NCBI GenBank assembly: GCA_002049495.1
Contig: LLYS01000010.1
Location: forward strand, 1 to 64,000
From: Epsilonproteobacteria bacterium tcs-49
Lineage (GTDB): Bacteria > Campylobacterota > Campylobacteria > Campylobacterales > Sulfurovaceae
Direction: 5' to 3'
DNA length: 64,000 nucleotides
Numbering within the stretch: the stretch's first letter is position 1; each line of letters begins with the position of its first letter. Position numbers and translations under genes: made by a program. The notes under the pieces were generated by a model that saw nothing but the letters and a program-made list of their open reading frames with translations, did not search any database and had not been told where the DNA came from. Shown here piece by piece: positions 63,700-64,000 of the stretch.

Positions 63700-63776
63700 G
63701 TGCCATTAGCTCAGCTGGATAGAGCGTCAGGTTGCGGTCCTGGAGGTCAGAGGTTCGAATCCTCTATGGCACACCA
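63700..63776 (+). tRNA. tRNA-Arg (GCG)
   Basis: Cloverleaf: acceptor GTGCCAT with ATGGCAC, D stem GCTC/GAGC, anticodon stem TCAGG/CCTGG, loop TTGCGGT with anticodon GCG, T stem AGAGG/CCTCT, discriminator A and CCA encoded. GCG reads CGC and, by G-U wobble, CGU. Most bacteria use an ACG anticodon edited to inosine here. Confidence 0.95.
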
Positions 63777-63815
63777 TCTACCACGTAAAACATCATAATT
63801 TACTCAATTTTATTT

Positions 63816-63831
63816 TGGCACGTTTTTTGCT
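63816..63831 (+). promoter_or_regulatory. Sigma54 (RpoN) promoter
   Basis: TGGCAC (63816-63821), five bases, TTGCT (63827-63831): a perfect -24/-12 sequence, 38 bases before the ATG at 63869. Confidence 0.85.
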
Positions 63832-63868
63832 GTAGCACTTGTAATCAAATAAAGATTACAGGTGGACT

Positions 63869-64000
63869 ATGGAGATCGGAAGCAGTTACAACCCCTATCT
63901 TTTTTCTTTAAACAATCTCTCCCCCCTGCAAAAGTACGGCGGCAGCGTCGATGCGGCAAAGGGTGGGGAGCAGCGCTTCGGTATCTTGTTCCAGCAGCGC
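63869..64000 (+). CDS. Sigma54-driven gene, 5' end only (cut by the window edge)
   Basis: 44 codons are visible, beginning MEIGSSYNPYLFSLNNLS and rich in Ser, Asn, Gly and Gln. GGTGG lies four bases before the ATG. No signal peptide is evident. The opening resembles hydrophilic starts of flagellar hook-cap or hook-length proteins, which fits the sigma54 promoter, but the family cannot be named from this piece. Confidence 0.6.
   Translation, partial: MEIGSSYNPYLFSLNNLSPLQKYGGSVDAAKGGEQRFGILFQQR

Overview
The window reads as a chromosomal segment of a free-living, flagellated member of the Campylobacterota (Epsilonproteobacteria) of moderate GC content. The reasons are gene order and family content. 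The run glyQ, Nif3-like, zinc-ribbon protein, waaA, RluA-type synthase, ffh, rpsP, khpA, rimM, trmD, rplS, the run rnr/ilvC/YibQ-like deacetylase/dprA/ruvX, the run glnA/cheZ/U32/purE, and the neighbours murE/NifU are all arrangements I know from Campylobacter jejuni. The MqnP-type UbiA protein and the Campylobacter-type cheZ also fit. Promoters are mostly extended -10 elements (TGnTATAAT) with no clear -35, as expected for this class. No rRNA operon, CRISPR array, prophage or intact insertion sequence was found.

Layout. 1-1020: intergenic DNA, a YchJ-like SEC-C protein, tRNA-Asn. 1086-5759: a minus-strand run ruvX, dprA, DASS transporter, polysaccharide deacetylase, ilvC. 5849-8288: rnr and a YgjP-type metallopeptidase on the plus strand. 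8275-12269: a small unknown protein, a HAD phosphatase and the znuBCA zinc importer, divergent from a Fur/Zur-type regulator. 12266-17552: a PAS-GGDEF-EAL protein, thiG, a chemoreceptor with a heme-type sensor and a C-terminal PilZ domain, and a lipoprotein cytochrome c. 17542-21547: mnmG, an aspartate kinase, riboflavin synthase. 21619-29548: the long translation-related minus-strand block rplS to glyQ.

29549-32779 holds the scar of a RelBE-like toxin-antitoxin operon, mltA and a second chemoreceptor. 32867-40628 is a glutaredoxin and a type II secretion/type IV pilus-like cluster resembling the Campylobacter cts DNA-uptake genes; with dprA nearby it suggests natural competence. 40713-45134: murE, a TPR protein, NifU C-domain, flavin reductase, a thiamine-binding-type protein and a PAS-GGDEF protein. 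45292-53925: a periplasmic Tll0287-type heme protein, then a minus-strand run (DnaJ-like, typA, DUF3137, lemA, kamA-like, AAA+ ATPase, nfo, lipoprotein). 54016-54189: two identical tRNA-Glu genes. 54226-57061: rnhB, glnA, a PHP phosphatase. 57176-63673 on the plus strand: cheZ, U32, purE, a sigma54-controlled coiled-coil protein with a DUF89 protein, an MqnP-like prenyltransferase, two small unknowns and a uracil-DNA glycosylase-like protein. The window ends with tRNA-Arg(GCG) and a second sigma54 promoter in front of a gene cut by the edge.

Themes that link the genes: chemotaxis and cyclic-di-GMP signalling (two chemoreceptors, cheZ, two GGDEF proteins, one PilZ domain), flagellar-type sigma54 control, DNA uptake and repair (dprA, ruvX, cts-like cluster, nfo, UDG-like), and zinc homeostasis. 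I found no obviously new multi-gene defence system. The most interesting items are the sigma54-driven unknown operon, the heme-sensor/PilZ chemoreceptor, the collapsed toxin-antitoxin locus and the probably leaderless gspE-type message.
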